Assembly (NCBI GenBank): GCA_905250115.1
Contig: CAJNOI010000074.1
Coordinates: forward strand, 124,001 to 188,000
Origin: Adineta steineri
Taxonomy: Eukaryota > Rotifera > Eurotatoria > Adinetida > Adinetidae
Direction: 5' to 3'
DNA length: 64,000 nucleotides
The notes beneath the pieces were generated by a model. The model was not told the DNA's origin. It was given only the letters and a program-made list of their open reading frames with translations, and did not search any database. How positions within the stretch are numbered: the stretch's first letter is position 1; each line of letters starts with the position of its first letter. Of the stretch, positions 13,506 through 22,944 are shown one piece after another. The position numbers and the translations under genes were made by a program.

Positions 13506-14447
13506 TCATTTATTAATAGACTGAAGCAAAGCCCCAATGCCAAGAGCAGCAATACCACCAACCAAAATAGCAGGGCCGAGCATACTACCAGCACCAACAA
13601 TAACTGCACCTTCAATAATAGTTACAGTAGCTTCACAAATAATTACAGCAGAACCAATAACAGTAGCACCACCACCGAGAACAGCAACACCAGTACCAAC
13701 TTGATTCAAACTAAGAGCAGCAGCACCATCAGCACGAAGTTCATTGTTATTAACAGACCTAAGTTGTATTACTGTTTCTCGCACCTGTGCAGCATCAAGT
13801 TCAATCGGTTTTATTTGTTTTTGCTCGACTGGATAATAAGAAGCCATGATTTTCACGAAGTCTTCACGCATTTTCTTTTTTTCATCCATATCTGCGGATT
13901 GTATATTTTTGACCAAAATAAAGTTCTCGTAGTTGAACGGTATTTTCGTCTTGTCCATGCCAAGACGAATTAACTTGCCTGCCACTGCGTCAACGAAGCT
14001 ATGTTTGTACGAATCCGATGTCTCTTCTTTTGGTATGTTGTTTATAATATGTAGCAGAGATATCTGCGGAAACTGATACGAATCATAAAGAGCCTTGAAG
14101 GCAACAGCATCTTCTGGTAGCGGGCGTCCATTATTTTGCGACCATACAAAGGCCACTACGGACATCGGAATCGTTTTGAAAGCTTTCTCGATCTCCGTTA
14201 TGTTATTTTTGATACTTGCTTCATCGAGTTCCACTAAGCCCGGAGTGTCGAAAAAATATATCCCATCGTTCCCTAACTCTATCTTTTTTGAGATTGCTTC
14301 ACGAGTCACTGAATTTGCTTGGAAAGAGGATTCGAATGCCTCACAATCACAGAGGATGTTACCAATATAACTTTTGCCTGCTCCACTATTACCTAAAATG
14401 ATTATGCCAAGGCGGTGATTTTTGCTTGCATCAGAGGGTGTCGCCAT
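13506..14447 (-). CDS. AIG1/GIMAP-like P-loop GTPase with hydrophobic glycine-rich tail
   Basis: A single intronless frame of 313 aa. Residues 12-31 contain G1 (GNSGAGKS at 19-26) and residues 67-70 contain G3 (DTPG), in the spacing of AIG1-type G domains. These are septin-related GTPases found in plants, vertebrate GIMAPs and many lophotrochozoans, with roles in immunity and membrane trafficking. The last 63 residues (251-313) are almost wholly Gly/Ala/Val/Ile with GxxxG-like spacing, suggesting a membrane hairpin or inserted tail. Absence of introns contrasts with most neighbours, and its codon use is somewhat less AT-biased. A retrocopy or horizontal origin is possible. The family call rests on G1, G3 and overall layout; G4 is not clear. 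Confidence 0.75.
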   Translation of the reverse strand: MATPSDASKNHRLGIIILGNSGAGKSYIGNILCDCEAFESSFQANSVTREAISKKIELGNDGIYFFDTPGLVELDEASIKNNITEIEKAFKTIPMSVVAFVWSQNNGRPLPEDAVAFKALYDSYQFPQISLLHIINNIPKEETSDSYKHSFVDAVAGKLIRLGMDKTKIPFNYENFILVKNIQSADMDEKKKMREDFVKIMASYYPVEQKQIKPIELDAAQVRETVIQLRSVNNNELRADGAAALSLNQVGTGVAVLGGGATVIGSAVIICEATVTIIEGAVIVGAGSMLGPAILVGGIAALGIGALLQSINK

Positions 14448-16732
14448 GTTTTATTCAGATAAACTTTCGTGAAATCTAAAAGAATCTTAACGTTACAGTC
14501 AAATTACTATTAAAAATCAAACTTACTTGTATATTGTGTGATACCGTTGTGAAATATGCGAGTTTGCTTAATGTCTTGGTAGCTGATATCGCTTTGTATT
14601 TATAGTGCGTCGAAGTAATTTGGCTTTTTCCAATGTTAGCGATCACATTGCTCTTGCTACTTTTTCTTTTTTCTTTTGGTTATTTTGTTCTTGATACAAA
14701 CGAGTGTTATGCCCTGCTTCTTACCTAGATGCAGTTCATAAGAACGATCATCACTACGATCGTATATGTGTTATGTCTTCTTTCGTTCTGTTTTATATTT
14801 TCCTTTGTAATCTTATCCTTACATATGTATTATCTTCTCTTGTCATCGATAGGCATTTTCCTTTCTGTTCCTCTTCTTATATAGGTATTTACCTCTCATT
14901 CATATATAAGGGATTAGTCCTCTCTCTGTTATCTTATCTTTCATGTTATTCTAGGAGATGTTCATTTTAGGGATTTTCCTTTCGCATTCACGTATGGGGT
15001 TTTCTCCTTTTGCCAACCTATATATAGTCATTCATTTTGTGTCGAGCGTGTGTGTGATAAATAAAACTTCAAGCGAATAACAAGCTTCACAGATAGGTAT
15101 TCGTATTCTTGTTTTTTTGAGTTTCAATTTCTTGTTGTCTTTTTCTTTGGAAGCCGTTTTTTCTCATTGAAATATATACATTCGTACTTATGAAATTAAT
15201 CAACTGTGTTATTAGCATCAAATAGATATCTAACAATAGAACATATTCCATTCTGACTCATTGGAATTGCTTTGTTTTTGCTCCATATATATCCGTTTAG
15301 ATCAGTCAATGAATTATGATATTTTCATCAATTATATGCAATCTTATTATCGCCAATTTGGTTTTTTTATATATAATATAGCAAAATTTATGCTTCTACT
15401 TTTACTTATAATGGAGAACAATATTATGTTGTGCTTCAGAATCGAGTCAATTCAGAGACTCTAATAAAAATTGATGGTGGTAAAACTGCAGTCGATGATT
15501 ATTGGATATCACCTGGTGCTGATGATATTAGACCTTACGGATATTGTATAATGAATAGATTATAAGGTATTATAAGATACTTCATATCGTTTTCAGTTAA
15601 CACATGTAATGATTCAAAAGACTGAAATAAAATATCTTAACTTACAGATTTTTGATAACAATATAAATGACTAGTATATTAAACATTTCATAGGAATCGA
15701 ATTTCAAAATATCTGAAATAAACATTTAGATGATCGATCTAATTATATTTAAATTAACGTAATGATCAATAATCTACACGTGAATGCCTATGACGTATCA
15801 TTATATGAGTAGATCATATTTCTTTGCTTGAAATTGATATTTTTTTGTTGAGAGAAGAAGAGAACATAAATCTTAAGCAAAAGAAATAAAAGGAAATAGT
15901 AAATTCAAAAAAGTTCATAAATCATTGCTGTCTAGTTGATTAATATAAGAATATTTCTTCACGTATTGTTTATTTCATATGAATACAGAAATACGATAGA
16001 TTGATCTAATTGATAATTTAGTTAGTTATAAAACTGTTTCTTCTAACTTATGCATATCATGGATATTTTGTAAAAACTCTAAAAGAGAAAAAATGATTTA
16101 GAACTGTTCGTATATAGAAGATATCATTTGACTAAAAAATGATTCATCAAGTCATTAGTAGCCCTTTTCTTTTATTTTGTCGAACTTTGTAATGGATATA
16201 ATCAGATCATTTTACAGTTTACTGCCAAAATATATTTTCCATGATTTTGTATTGTATTTGGACAAACGAAGAAATCTCCGATCTTTAAATCAATAGTATA
16301 AGTTTTCTTCTTTCATCGCCCGCATTGATCTTCATTTATCAGTATTTATATATTCTTATTATTCTAGATCAAATTCAATGTTCAATATACTGAAAGTAAC
16401 TAGAGACTATTTTTCTAAGTATTGTTATGTTTGTAATGAATACTTACCTGTTCATTCCTTTTGTTTTTTTGTTAACATATGATTTTGAAAATATCATACA
16501 TCGCAGTCTTTGTCATGACTTTTACAAAATTATTTAGATAGGATATCTCCCACTGGAAAAACCAGGACACTGTGATGTATAAAACATGATTAGAAGCTGT
16601 TACTTAATATGTTGTTAAATAAGAGAGAAATAAAAAACGAGAGAAAGACTAGTTATTAGCAGTAGTCGTATATACTTTATATTCGAATACATCACAATAG
16701 TTTATTGTTCGTTCTAAAATCAGATTGAGACA
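14448..16732. other. Intergenic, 2.3 kb, with one coding-like remnant
   Basis: Apart from the MBT-like fragment listed separately, no gene was found. The stretch 14700-15000 is pyrimidine-rich. The frame at 14704-14970 is aromatic-rich chance sequence. The 3' part (16,500-16,732) should hold the promoter of the pentapeptide-repeat gene. Confidence 0.45.
15383..15565 (+). pseudogene. Coding remnant resembling the end of an MBT repeat
   Basis: After an acceptor-like ATATAG the frame is open for 60 codons to a TAA. The translation includes NGEQYYVVLQNRVNSETL, then LIKIDGGKTAVDDYWISPGA and DDIRPYGYC. Malignant-brain-tumour repeats, which bind methyl-lysine histone tails, end in a similar pattern (a hydrophobic strand, then DG..DYW....DI.P.GWC). 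No upstream or downstream exon could be attached: the preceding frame has stops and no start is evident. I take it as an isolated exon or gene fragment. The MBT match is by eye on a short motif. Confidence 0.35.
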
Positions 16733-19032
16733 ATGGTAGATTTTAACAAACGATCTTTTTGGAATTTTACATTTAAAGACATATTAGCTATTATAAGTTC
16801 AGTCGCGATACCCATAGCCCTGGCTATTTATACTTCAATCGGTTCTGCACAACAAAAACAACAAGCTGAGAAAAAACAGCAGTTTGATTTTGCACAATCA
16901 AAAGAATTAAGACAACAAACACTTTATGATGGATTTTTAAATAATATCTATAAATTAGATAAAGATGGTTATCTCAATGACACAAAAAACCCATGGGCAT
17001 TTGCAAATGCATATTATCGTGCTGCACATCGTCAATGGGATACAATACGTAAAGCAGATGTTATACAATTTCTGAAAGAAAAACAATTAATTGGCAGGTC
17101 CGTAGCCAGGGGGGATGCATGGGATGCTCGTGCACCCCCTTTGGTGGAAAAAACCTTGAAAGGAAGTACGGACGCGAATTTTATTTACGAAGCAAAACAT
17201 TATTCTCCTACTAGTGTGCATCCCCTTAACAAGTCGGGCACTCCCCTTGGAAAACTTCTTACTATGGGCCTGTTAATTGGTACAAATAATTGTACTAATG
17301 GATGTAAAACGACAAAATTAGATGATATAATTCGTTTAAATGAGTTAAACTTTGATAATGTACGTCTTGCAAGTGAAACTGGTGCATTGAATAAGCTGAA
17401 TTTACAATGTGTTTCTTTTGATCAAGTATCAATGTCAAATGCGGAGTTTACATCTGTTAATTTAAATGGTGCATCATTTGATGGAGCACGGTTAGATAAG
17501 GCGAAATTTTTTGATTCATCTTTACTTTGTGCTAGTTTTATTGGTGCAAATCTGACAGGTGCATACTTTTCAAATAGTGATCTGTCGGGAGTTCAAATGA
17601 CGGAAGATCAAATAAAACAGGCATATTTCTATAATGTAACTATGCCAAACGGAAAGCAGAGTGACGCTACATCCGCAACGACAACAAAAAAACCTGTGAC
17701 ACAAACGACAACAATAATAAAAACAGAAATGTCAATAACATTATCATCATCATCAACATCAACAACATCTACAATAACAACATCCACTACACCATCAACA
17801 ACAATTTCAACATCATCTACAACAACTTCAGCATCAACGACAACAACTTCAACAACAAGTACGACTACTACTAGTACCACAACAACAACAAGTACGACTA
17901 CTACTACCACAACAACAACAACAACAACAAGTACGACTACTACTACCACAACAACAACAACAACAACAAGTACGACTACTACTACCACAACAACAACAAC
18001 AACAAGTACGACTACTACTACCACAACAACAACAGCAATATCGAGTGAGTACTATGTTAAATCATTTGTAGTGACTCAGAGAATGATTACTAGACATGAC
18101 GATTAGAGACCGGCGTGACCGTGAGCACAAAAGTTGAAAATTTTCTATTATTCTCTTTCTTGTAGAGAAGAGTTTTCCAAGAATAAATTGCTTGCTTGTG
18201 TGTCCTCAGGGTCAAAAAACATCGAAGACCAATTTTCAGGAAAAACAATTTCTTGAGATATTTCGTTGTGGGGGCTTCGAATCTGAGATCTGCTGGATGA
18301 CTGGTGAGTGGGTGGGCGGGAGAAGTCAAAAAAACGCCGAAAACAGGTTTTTAGGAAAAGACATTTCTTGAGGTATTTCGATGCAGGCGAACTCAAATGT
18401 GCGCCTCATTTGCTCAGACTACTGAAGGAGAGTGTGGATTGGAAGAAGTGACGTAGACTGATAGAAACGAAGTTTTCGGGTAATGCATTTTTGTCGGTAT
18501 TCAAATGTTCCCTGGCTTGTAATGTAAAGTGTGGCGACCATAAACTGTTGACTTTCTTGCGTACAAGATCACTAACACTTCACCTATTCGTTAAAGGCTA
18601 GTTCGAGAAGCCACTGGTGCCGGCAGCTCAAATATGTTTTGATCTATGTTTACCACTGAGTGGAATGTGAGTATGCACTAAGAGTAATGAACAATAAAGG
18701 AGAGCACGGTTTTCGATTGTTTTTTCAGGAAATGGGAAAAAGATGCATTTCTACGAAAAAGAGATAAGCGAGTCCGCGCAGACGAGCGTTACTTATCTAT
18801 TAATACGTTTTTTTAAATTTTAGCCTCAGCTCCTTTGTGCAGTGTTGTTTGTTGTGCTGGTAGCACTGGTTGTATTGCTTGTCTTGATAGTAGTAATGCT
18901 CTAGTTTATTGTTCTCCCTATAACGGTGGTTATTATTCTGGTTCTTCCTGTACTTCTGATGATGATGGTTCCGGTGACGATGGTTCTGGTGATGATGGTT
19001 CTGGTAGTGATTATTATGCTTGTTTTGGTTAA
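16733..19032 (+). CDS. Membrane-anchored pentapeptide-repeat protein with Thr-rich and Cys-rich tail
   Basis: Two exons, 16733-18044 (donor GTGAGT) and 18824-19032, join in frame to 506 aa. Order: an uncleaved-looking N-terminal anchor (residues 15-36, hydrophobic, after a basic start); a Gln/Lys-rich coiled stretch (40-70); an insert from a transposable element (about 121-182, see the MITE entry); a pentapeptide-repeat right-handed helix (about 195-300, with units such as ANLTG and ADLSG-like NSDLSG); a Thr/Ser tail (about 305-437) like a mucin O-glycosylation zone; and a Cys-rich end with (DGSGD) repeats. The function is unknown. The architecture suggests a type II surface protein with an extracellular glycosylated tail. 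Pentapeptide repeats are mainly bacterial, so transfer is possible. Start ATG 16733 follows stops in frame. Confidence 0.75.
17095..17272. mobile_element. hAT-type MITE inserted in a coding exon
   Basis: A 178-bp segment begins CAGGTCCGTAG and ends so that its reverse complement begins CAGGCCCATAG (9 of 11 match). It is flanked by perfect 8-bp direct repeats TTAATTGG at 17087-17094 and 17273-17280. Eight-bp target duplications with CAG-starting inverted ends are the hallmark of hAT transposons. Local GC is clearly higher than in the host exon. Element plus one duplication equals 186 bp, 62 codons, and has no stop in the host frame, so the gene stays open. It encodes no transposase and is a non-autonomous element. 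Confidence 0.9.
17852..18031 (+). repeat. In-frame Thr-coding minisatellite
   Basis: About five tandem units, each carrying AACAAGTACGACTACTACTA followed by an ACA/ACC run, lie inside the pentapeptide gene. Unit lengths vary but appear to be multiples of three. They encode Thr with one Ser per unit. The reverse strand is the poly-Val frame that appears as a long open frame but is only its shadow. Confidence 0.85.
18150..18800 (+). repeat. Dispersed repeat, copy 1 (inside the pentapeptide gene intron)
   Basis: Shares blocks such as GCTTGCTTGTGTGTCC, GTGCGCCTCATTTGCTCAGA, GCATTTTTGTCGGTATTCAA and GAAGCCACTGGTGCCGGCAG with 19268-19812 in the same order and orientation. About 110 bp near its start are internally duplicated (the ..GAAAA-TTTCTTGAG-TATTTCG block occurs at about 18238-18265 and 18353-18382). 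It occupies most of the 779-bp intron. No transposase or terminal inverted repeat was found, so the element class is unknown. Confidence 0.8.
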
Positions 19033-19267
19033 TATGAAATATAAGTTGGCCTGGTTTTTCGTGTACTGACAACAATAATTTCAAATGAAATCGATCAGAA
19101 ATATTTATTTTATAACTTTTTTGCGAAAATGAACTTTATTCGCAATTCGATTATTTCAAATAATCTGTATGTGAACAACTTTTTTTCTGTTCTTCTATAT
19201 CTCTGCTAACTATCAAAAGGTAACTTCTTTTCATTAGCTAGCCTTCATTCGATTGCATTCTTTCATT

Positions 19268-19812
19268 TCATTCTATATACTCTTTCTCGTCGAGAAAAGT
19301 CTTGCAAACATAAATTGTCTGCTTGCTTGTGTGTCCGCAGGGTCCACAAAATATCGAAGACCGATTTTTTGGAAAAGATATTTCTTGAGGTATTTCGATG
19401 TGAAGAATTCAGCTGTGCGCCTCATTTGCTCAGACTGCTGAAGAGACATGTGAATTGGAAGAAGTGACGTGGACTAATAGAAATCGAGTTTTTTGATAAC
19501 GCATTTTTGTCGGTATTCAAATGTTCCACTGCTTGTAGCGTAGAGTGTGGCTGTCATAAACGATTGATTTTCTTGCGTATAAGATTACTAACACTTCACT
19601 TATTCGCGTTTAAGGGTAGTTTGAGAAGCCACTGGTGCCGGCAGCTCAAATATGTTTTGATCTGCGTTTACCTGTGAGTAGAATGCGAGTATATGCTAAG
19701 AATATGGAACAACAAAGGGGAGCAAGGTGCTCAATTGTTTTTTCCGTAAATGTGAAGAGGATGCATTTCTACGAGAAAGAGCTAAGCGAGTCCTCGAACG
19801 AGTGTTACTTGT
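19268..19812 (+). repeat. Dispersed repeat, copy 2 (just 3' of the pentapeptide gene)
   Basis: Direct repeat of 18150-18800, lacking the internal duplication of copy 1. By eye the two are roughly 80-85 percent alike over aligned blocks. The last exon of the pentapeptide gene sits between the two copies, so recombination between them would delete that exon. Short open frames inside this copy are not supported as genes. Confidence 0.8.
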
Positions 19813-19883
19813 CATATATGGACATTGTAGAGACCTCCCAAAAGATGATCTCCGTCAGAGATGGGCAAGTCAGACGTTTTCAC

Positions 19884-19906
19884 AAGTCAAGTCAAGTCAA
19901 GTCAAG
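19884..19906 (+). repeat. AAGTC tandem repeat
   Basis: Four to five AAGTC units in a row just downstream of repeat copy 2, with a further CAAGTC a few bases on. This is a short microsatellite at the right edge of the repeat block. Confidence 0.8.
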
Positions 19907-20031
19907 CCATGTTTCAAGTCAAAACTCATTATAAAAAGTCCTTTTAAATGTTGCATTCTTGTTCACAGACAATGATTTCAAATTTCTTTGAGAAATATTT
20001 TAGAATTGGACGCTAAGTTTTGAGAAGTAGC

Positions 20032-20084
20032 TGAGGGTGTGGGTGTGGATGTATGATAATACAATATCTACATTCACACCCTCA
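20032..20084. repeat. G-rich foldback repeat, copy A
   Basis: TGAGGGTGTGGGTGTGGATG at the left pairs with ACATTCACACCCTCA at the right across a loop of about 15-20 nt. The same GAGGGTGTGGGTG/CACACCCTC pairing recurs at 30341-30422, and a weaker relative lies at 45745-45804. Confidence 0.8.
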
Positions 20085-20922
20085 AATTATTCCAATTATT
20101 AAAGTCAATGCATTCATACGTATGATTTTTATTGCGAGATAATATTGTCCATGTAACTAATACTGCTGTTGTAATTACTCTACTCAAATAACATATATGA
20201 ACAGAACTAGTAGTATCTCAATTGACTAGTAATCACTCCTATTAGTCTTGTTGTACAACTGTAAGTAACTAATAATCAAGCAATATATATATATGCTATC
20301 ATCGTATAATTCTATGAATTCAAACATATTCATGTGTCTTAGTTACAGTTAAAACATATCAATTCAATATATTTATACTTTTTCAGATGAAGACTATGCT
20401 AAATATTTATTAATAAGCACAAAAGTAATAGAGTTTTTAATAGTGTAAACACTTTCTATTACTTTTGGCATTCATACAGATTGTAGTGAAAATACTTTTA
20501 AATAAAACGATATTGTTAGAAATGTATGACTTGATGAAAAATTAGCATCTAATAATGAAAGAAATCTATAGGAATATTTTAATGATTTTCTTCAAGATTA
20601 TTTTCATAATAATATAGAATAACATGATCTTGATCGTCTTACAAAAGATAATATAAATAATAATCTCATGTTATTATTTTATACAATGTGTTGCAATAAT
20701 TTAAAAAGTAAGAAAAAGAAAAAGTGTATTAATACTTTTTTTTACGCTTCTGTGTTCTCCAACTTCCATATAAAACCATGAAACAAGAAGAAGAACAACA
20801 GTAAATATTTGACCTTCCTTTTTTACGGCATGATGAAAGTGTTGAGTTATAATAGAGGCTACTAATCATCTTCGATTGAAAAGAACAGAAACAGTTGTGA
20901 TCGAAAAATTTTTTTATACATC

Positions 20923-21555
20923 ATGTTGAAGACACCATTTATCCCATATAGTGAAAAACTTCTTGAAGCAGCAAAACATCGTAAAACTACAAAACAGTAT
21001 ATCGTACAAATTTTTTAAATATAAAATTAGAAAATTGTTTTTTTGTTGTATAGAACATCTTCCGTTAAAAAAGATAGTTTACATGTCGGTGATCATGCAC
21101 CAGATTTCAATCTTTATAATACAGCTCATGAACAAATATCATTAAATGATTTAATTCATAAATCGAATGTAGTTATTTTATTTTTTCCATTGGCTTTTAC
21201 TGATGTATGTACAAATGAATTATGTTCAATTCGTGATAATATAAATAAATTTAATCAATTAAATGCTCATATTATTGGTATATCTGTTGATTCAATGTTT
21301 GCTCTAAATAAATTTAAAGAAGAAAAACAATTACAATTTGATTTATTATCTGATTTTAATAAAGATGTTGCACGAAAATTTCATGTTCTTCATGAAGAAT
21401 TTCCATTATTTAATATGAAACGTGTAACAAAACGTGCAGCATTTGTTATTGATCGAAAAGGAATTATTCAACATATTGATATACTAGATGATCCAGGAAA
21501 AATTCCTGATTTTCACGCTATTGAACATGCATTGAACAAGTGTAGCGAACAATAA
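20923..21555 (+). CDS. AhpE/BCP-type peroxiredoxin
   Basis: Exons 20923-20996 and 21054-21555 join in frame to 191 aa. After a short N-terminal extension (1-32) comes a thioredoxin-fold peroxiredoxin. LHVGDHAPDFNL is the usual opening strand, and the active-site loop is ILFFPLAFTDVCTNELCSIR, with Cys77 as the peroxidatic Cys in TxxC context and Cys82 as a candidate partner. The enzyme reduces peroxides using thiol donors. FFPLAFT-VC--EL is characteristic of bacterial AhpE-like peroxiredoxins rather than the usual animal Prx1-6 classes, so a horizontally acquired gene is plausible. The N-terminus has basic residues but no clear targeting signal, suggesting the cytosol. The 57-nt intron is typical of the host. 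Confidence 0.88.
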
Positions 21556-22485
21556 AATGGTTTAAAGAAGAAGAAAAAACATTGCTTTCTTTTTTTTTTG
21601 TTCATGTTACTTATTCTACATAAGTGTATACGAAAAAAAAAATAGCTGCTGATACATGAATTAAAATACGTATGATATCTCCAGTTCTAAGAATAATAGA
21701 AAGAAGCAATGCTAAATAGTTGCCTTTGATAAATATTTCTCGCTTAAAATGTTCATGATTACATTAAATGAGTGGGTAGCATAGTAAATGACGTTCGTAC
21801 TAAAGGAAGCAAACCGTATGTTATGAATGATAATATATAAGGTCATGTAAAATGTATTTTTAGCAATTATAGATTGAGCATGATTTTATTCAGACACTAA
21901 ATAAGGTTTAACAATTAACACTTTCGATTATCAAGAGACTTTATTCTATTTTTACTGTTACTAATTGTATATAATGGAACTATGTTCAAATATATAAACA
22001 AATCAAAAATTGATTCGAAATGAAATCTTGTCTATTCTCGAATACTCAAAAATAATTTATTAAGCATAAAACTTAAGAGAAAGTTTAAAAGGAATTAAAG
22101 TTAACATTTCATTAGTAGTAATATTTGGATTAGACTTACGGTTGAGAATGACTAAAACAAAAGTGATGAAACGCTTGTTGATTAGCTCTTATATTTTATT
22201 ATTCTGTAATGATTAATATATATATATATATCCTACATTGTATAAACGTCTATACCAATAATTTCCGTGTTATTAAATTAATATGAAAGACAGTATATCG
22301 TATTGTTTCATTAGTTGAATAGAATAGAATATATATTATAATATTGCCAGATGTTAATAACTAAAGATTAAGAAAGATATGTAAGTTTTTAAAATTCAAT
22401 CACTTTTATTCAAAATTCAGTCGTTTTGACAACAAAAACAAGAAATGTTATTTATTATTTTCAAACAAAAACGGATCATTCTATT
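21556..22485. other. Intergenic between convergent genes
   Basis: 3' flanks of the peroxiredoxin gene (+) and the prepropeptide gene (-). AT-rich, a TA run near 22219-22231, no coding frame seen. Confidence 0.5.
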
Positions 22486-22944
22486 TTAACCAACAAGTCC
22501 AGTACGCCATATACCATTAACAATTCGACTAGGTCGTGGTCCTGATATAATAAGTTCGGCGGATCGTTTTCGTCCTACTAATGATTCCATAGGTCGACGA
22601 TTTAACGAAGCCCATTTAAAATATTGTTCTTCACCTGAATCCCAAGCGTCACGTTTTACTTCATCGAATTGTTCATTATCTTCTACTGAACTTGATTGCT
22701 GATGGATTGATATAGGTATTAGTGAACGTATAAATTTAGAAGTTTGAACGTTTGATATTAGTGAATCATCGTTTTTATTCATAGATCGACGAAGTAGATT
22801 GTATAAACGATTTGTATTATGTGAATATGAAATAACTAAAAAGAGAAAATCTAAATTTTTTTATTATTAATTTTCATTCGACTTACCAGTATTAATGAAC
22901 GATAAAATAATAAATAATGAGCATAATATGATAATTGGCTTCAT
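22486..22944 (-). CDS. Secreted neuropeptide-like precursor, 135 aa
   Basis: Two exons (22944-22887, 22835-22486) join in frame. The first encodes a textbook signal peptide (MKPIIILCSLFIILSFINT). The rest has convertase sites R35R36, K80R81, R99R100 and R108-K109-R110. They would release DAWDSGEEQYFKWASLN (82-98), PMESLV followed by an amidation Gly107 (101-106), and a C-terminal 24-residue peptide (111-134) ending GIWRTGLV with Gly135 as amide donor at the very end. Both last peptides therefore end in Leu-Val-amide, which argues for a real peptide hormone family rather than chance dibasics. I do not recognise it as a named family. A cluster of CRE half-sites lies upstream. Confidence 0.7.

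Larger units (their letters stand above)
19033..20922. other. Repeat-rich intergenic region
   Basis: Between the pentapeptide-repeat gene and the peroxiredoxin gene. It contains repeat copy 2, the AAGTC microsatellite, the G-rich foldback and then AT-rich single-copy sequence (20,100-20,922) with no gene seen. Confidence 0.5.

Noticed and set aside
17629..18024. Long minus-strand frame encoding a poly-Val protein
   Set aside because: It is the reverse-strand shadow of the ACA/ACT (Thr) minisatellite in the pentapeptide gene.
18090..18396. Minus-strand frames in the repeat block
   Set aside because: They lie inside dispersed repeat copy 1 within an intron, are not conserved in copy 2 and have no gene-like codon pattern.
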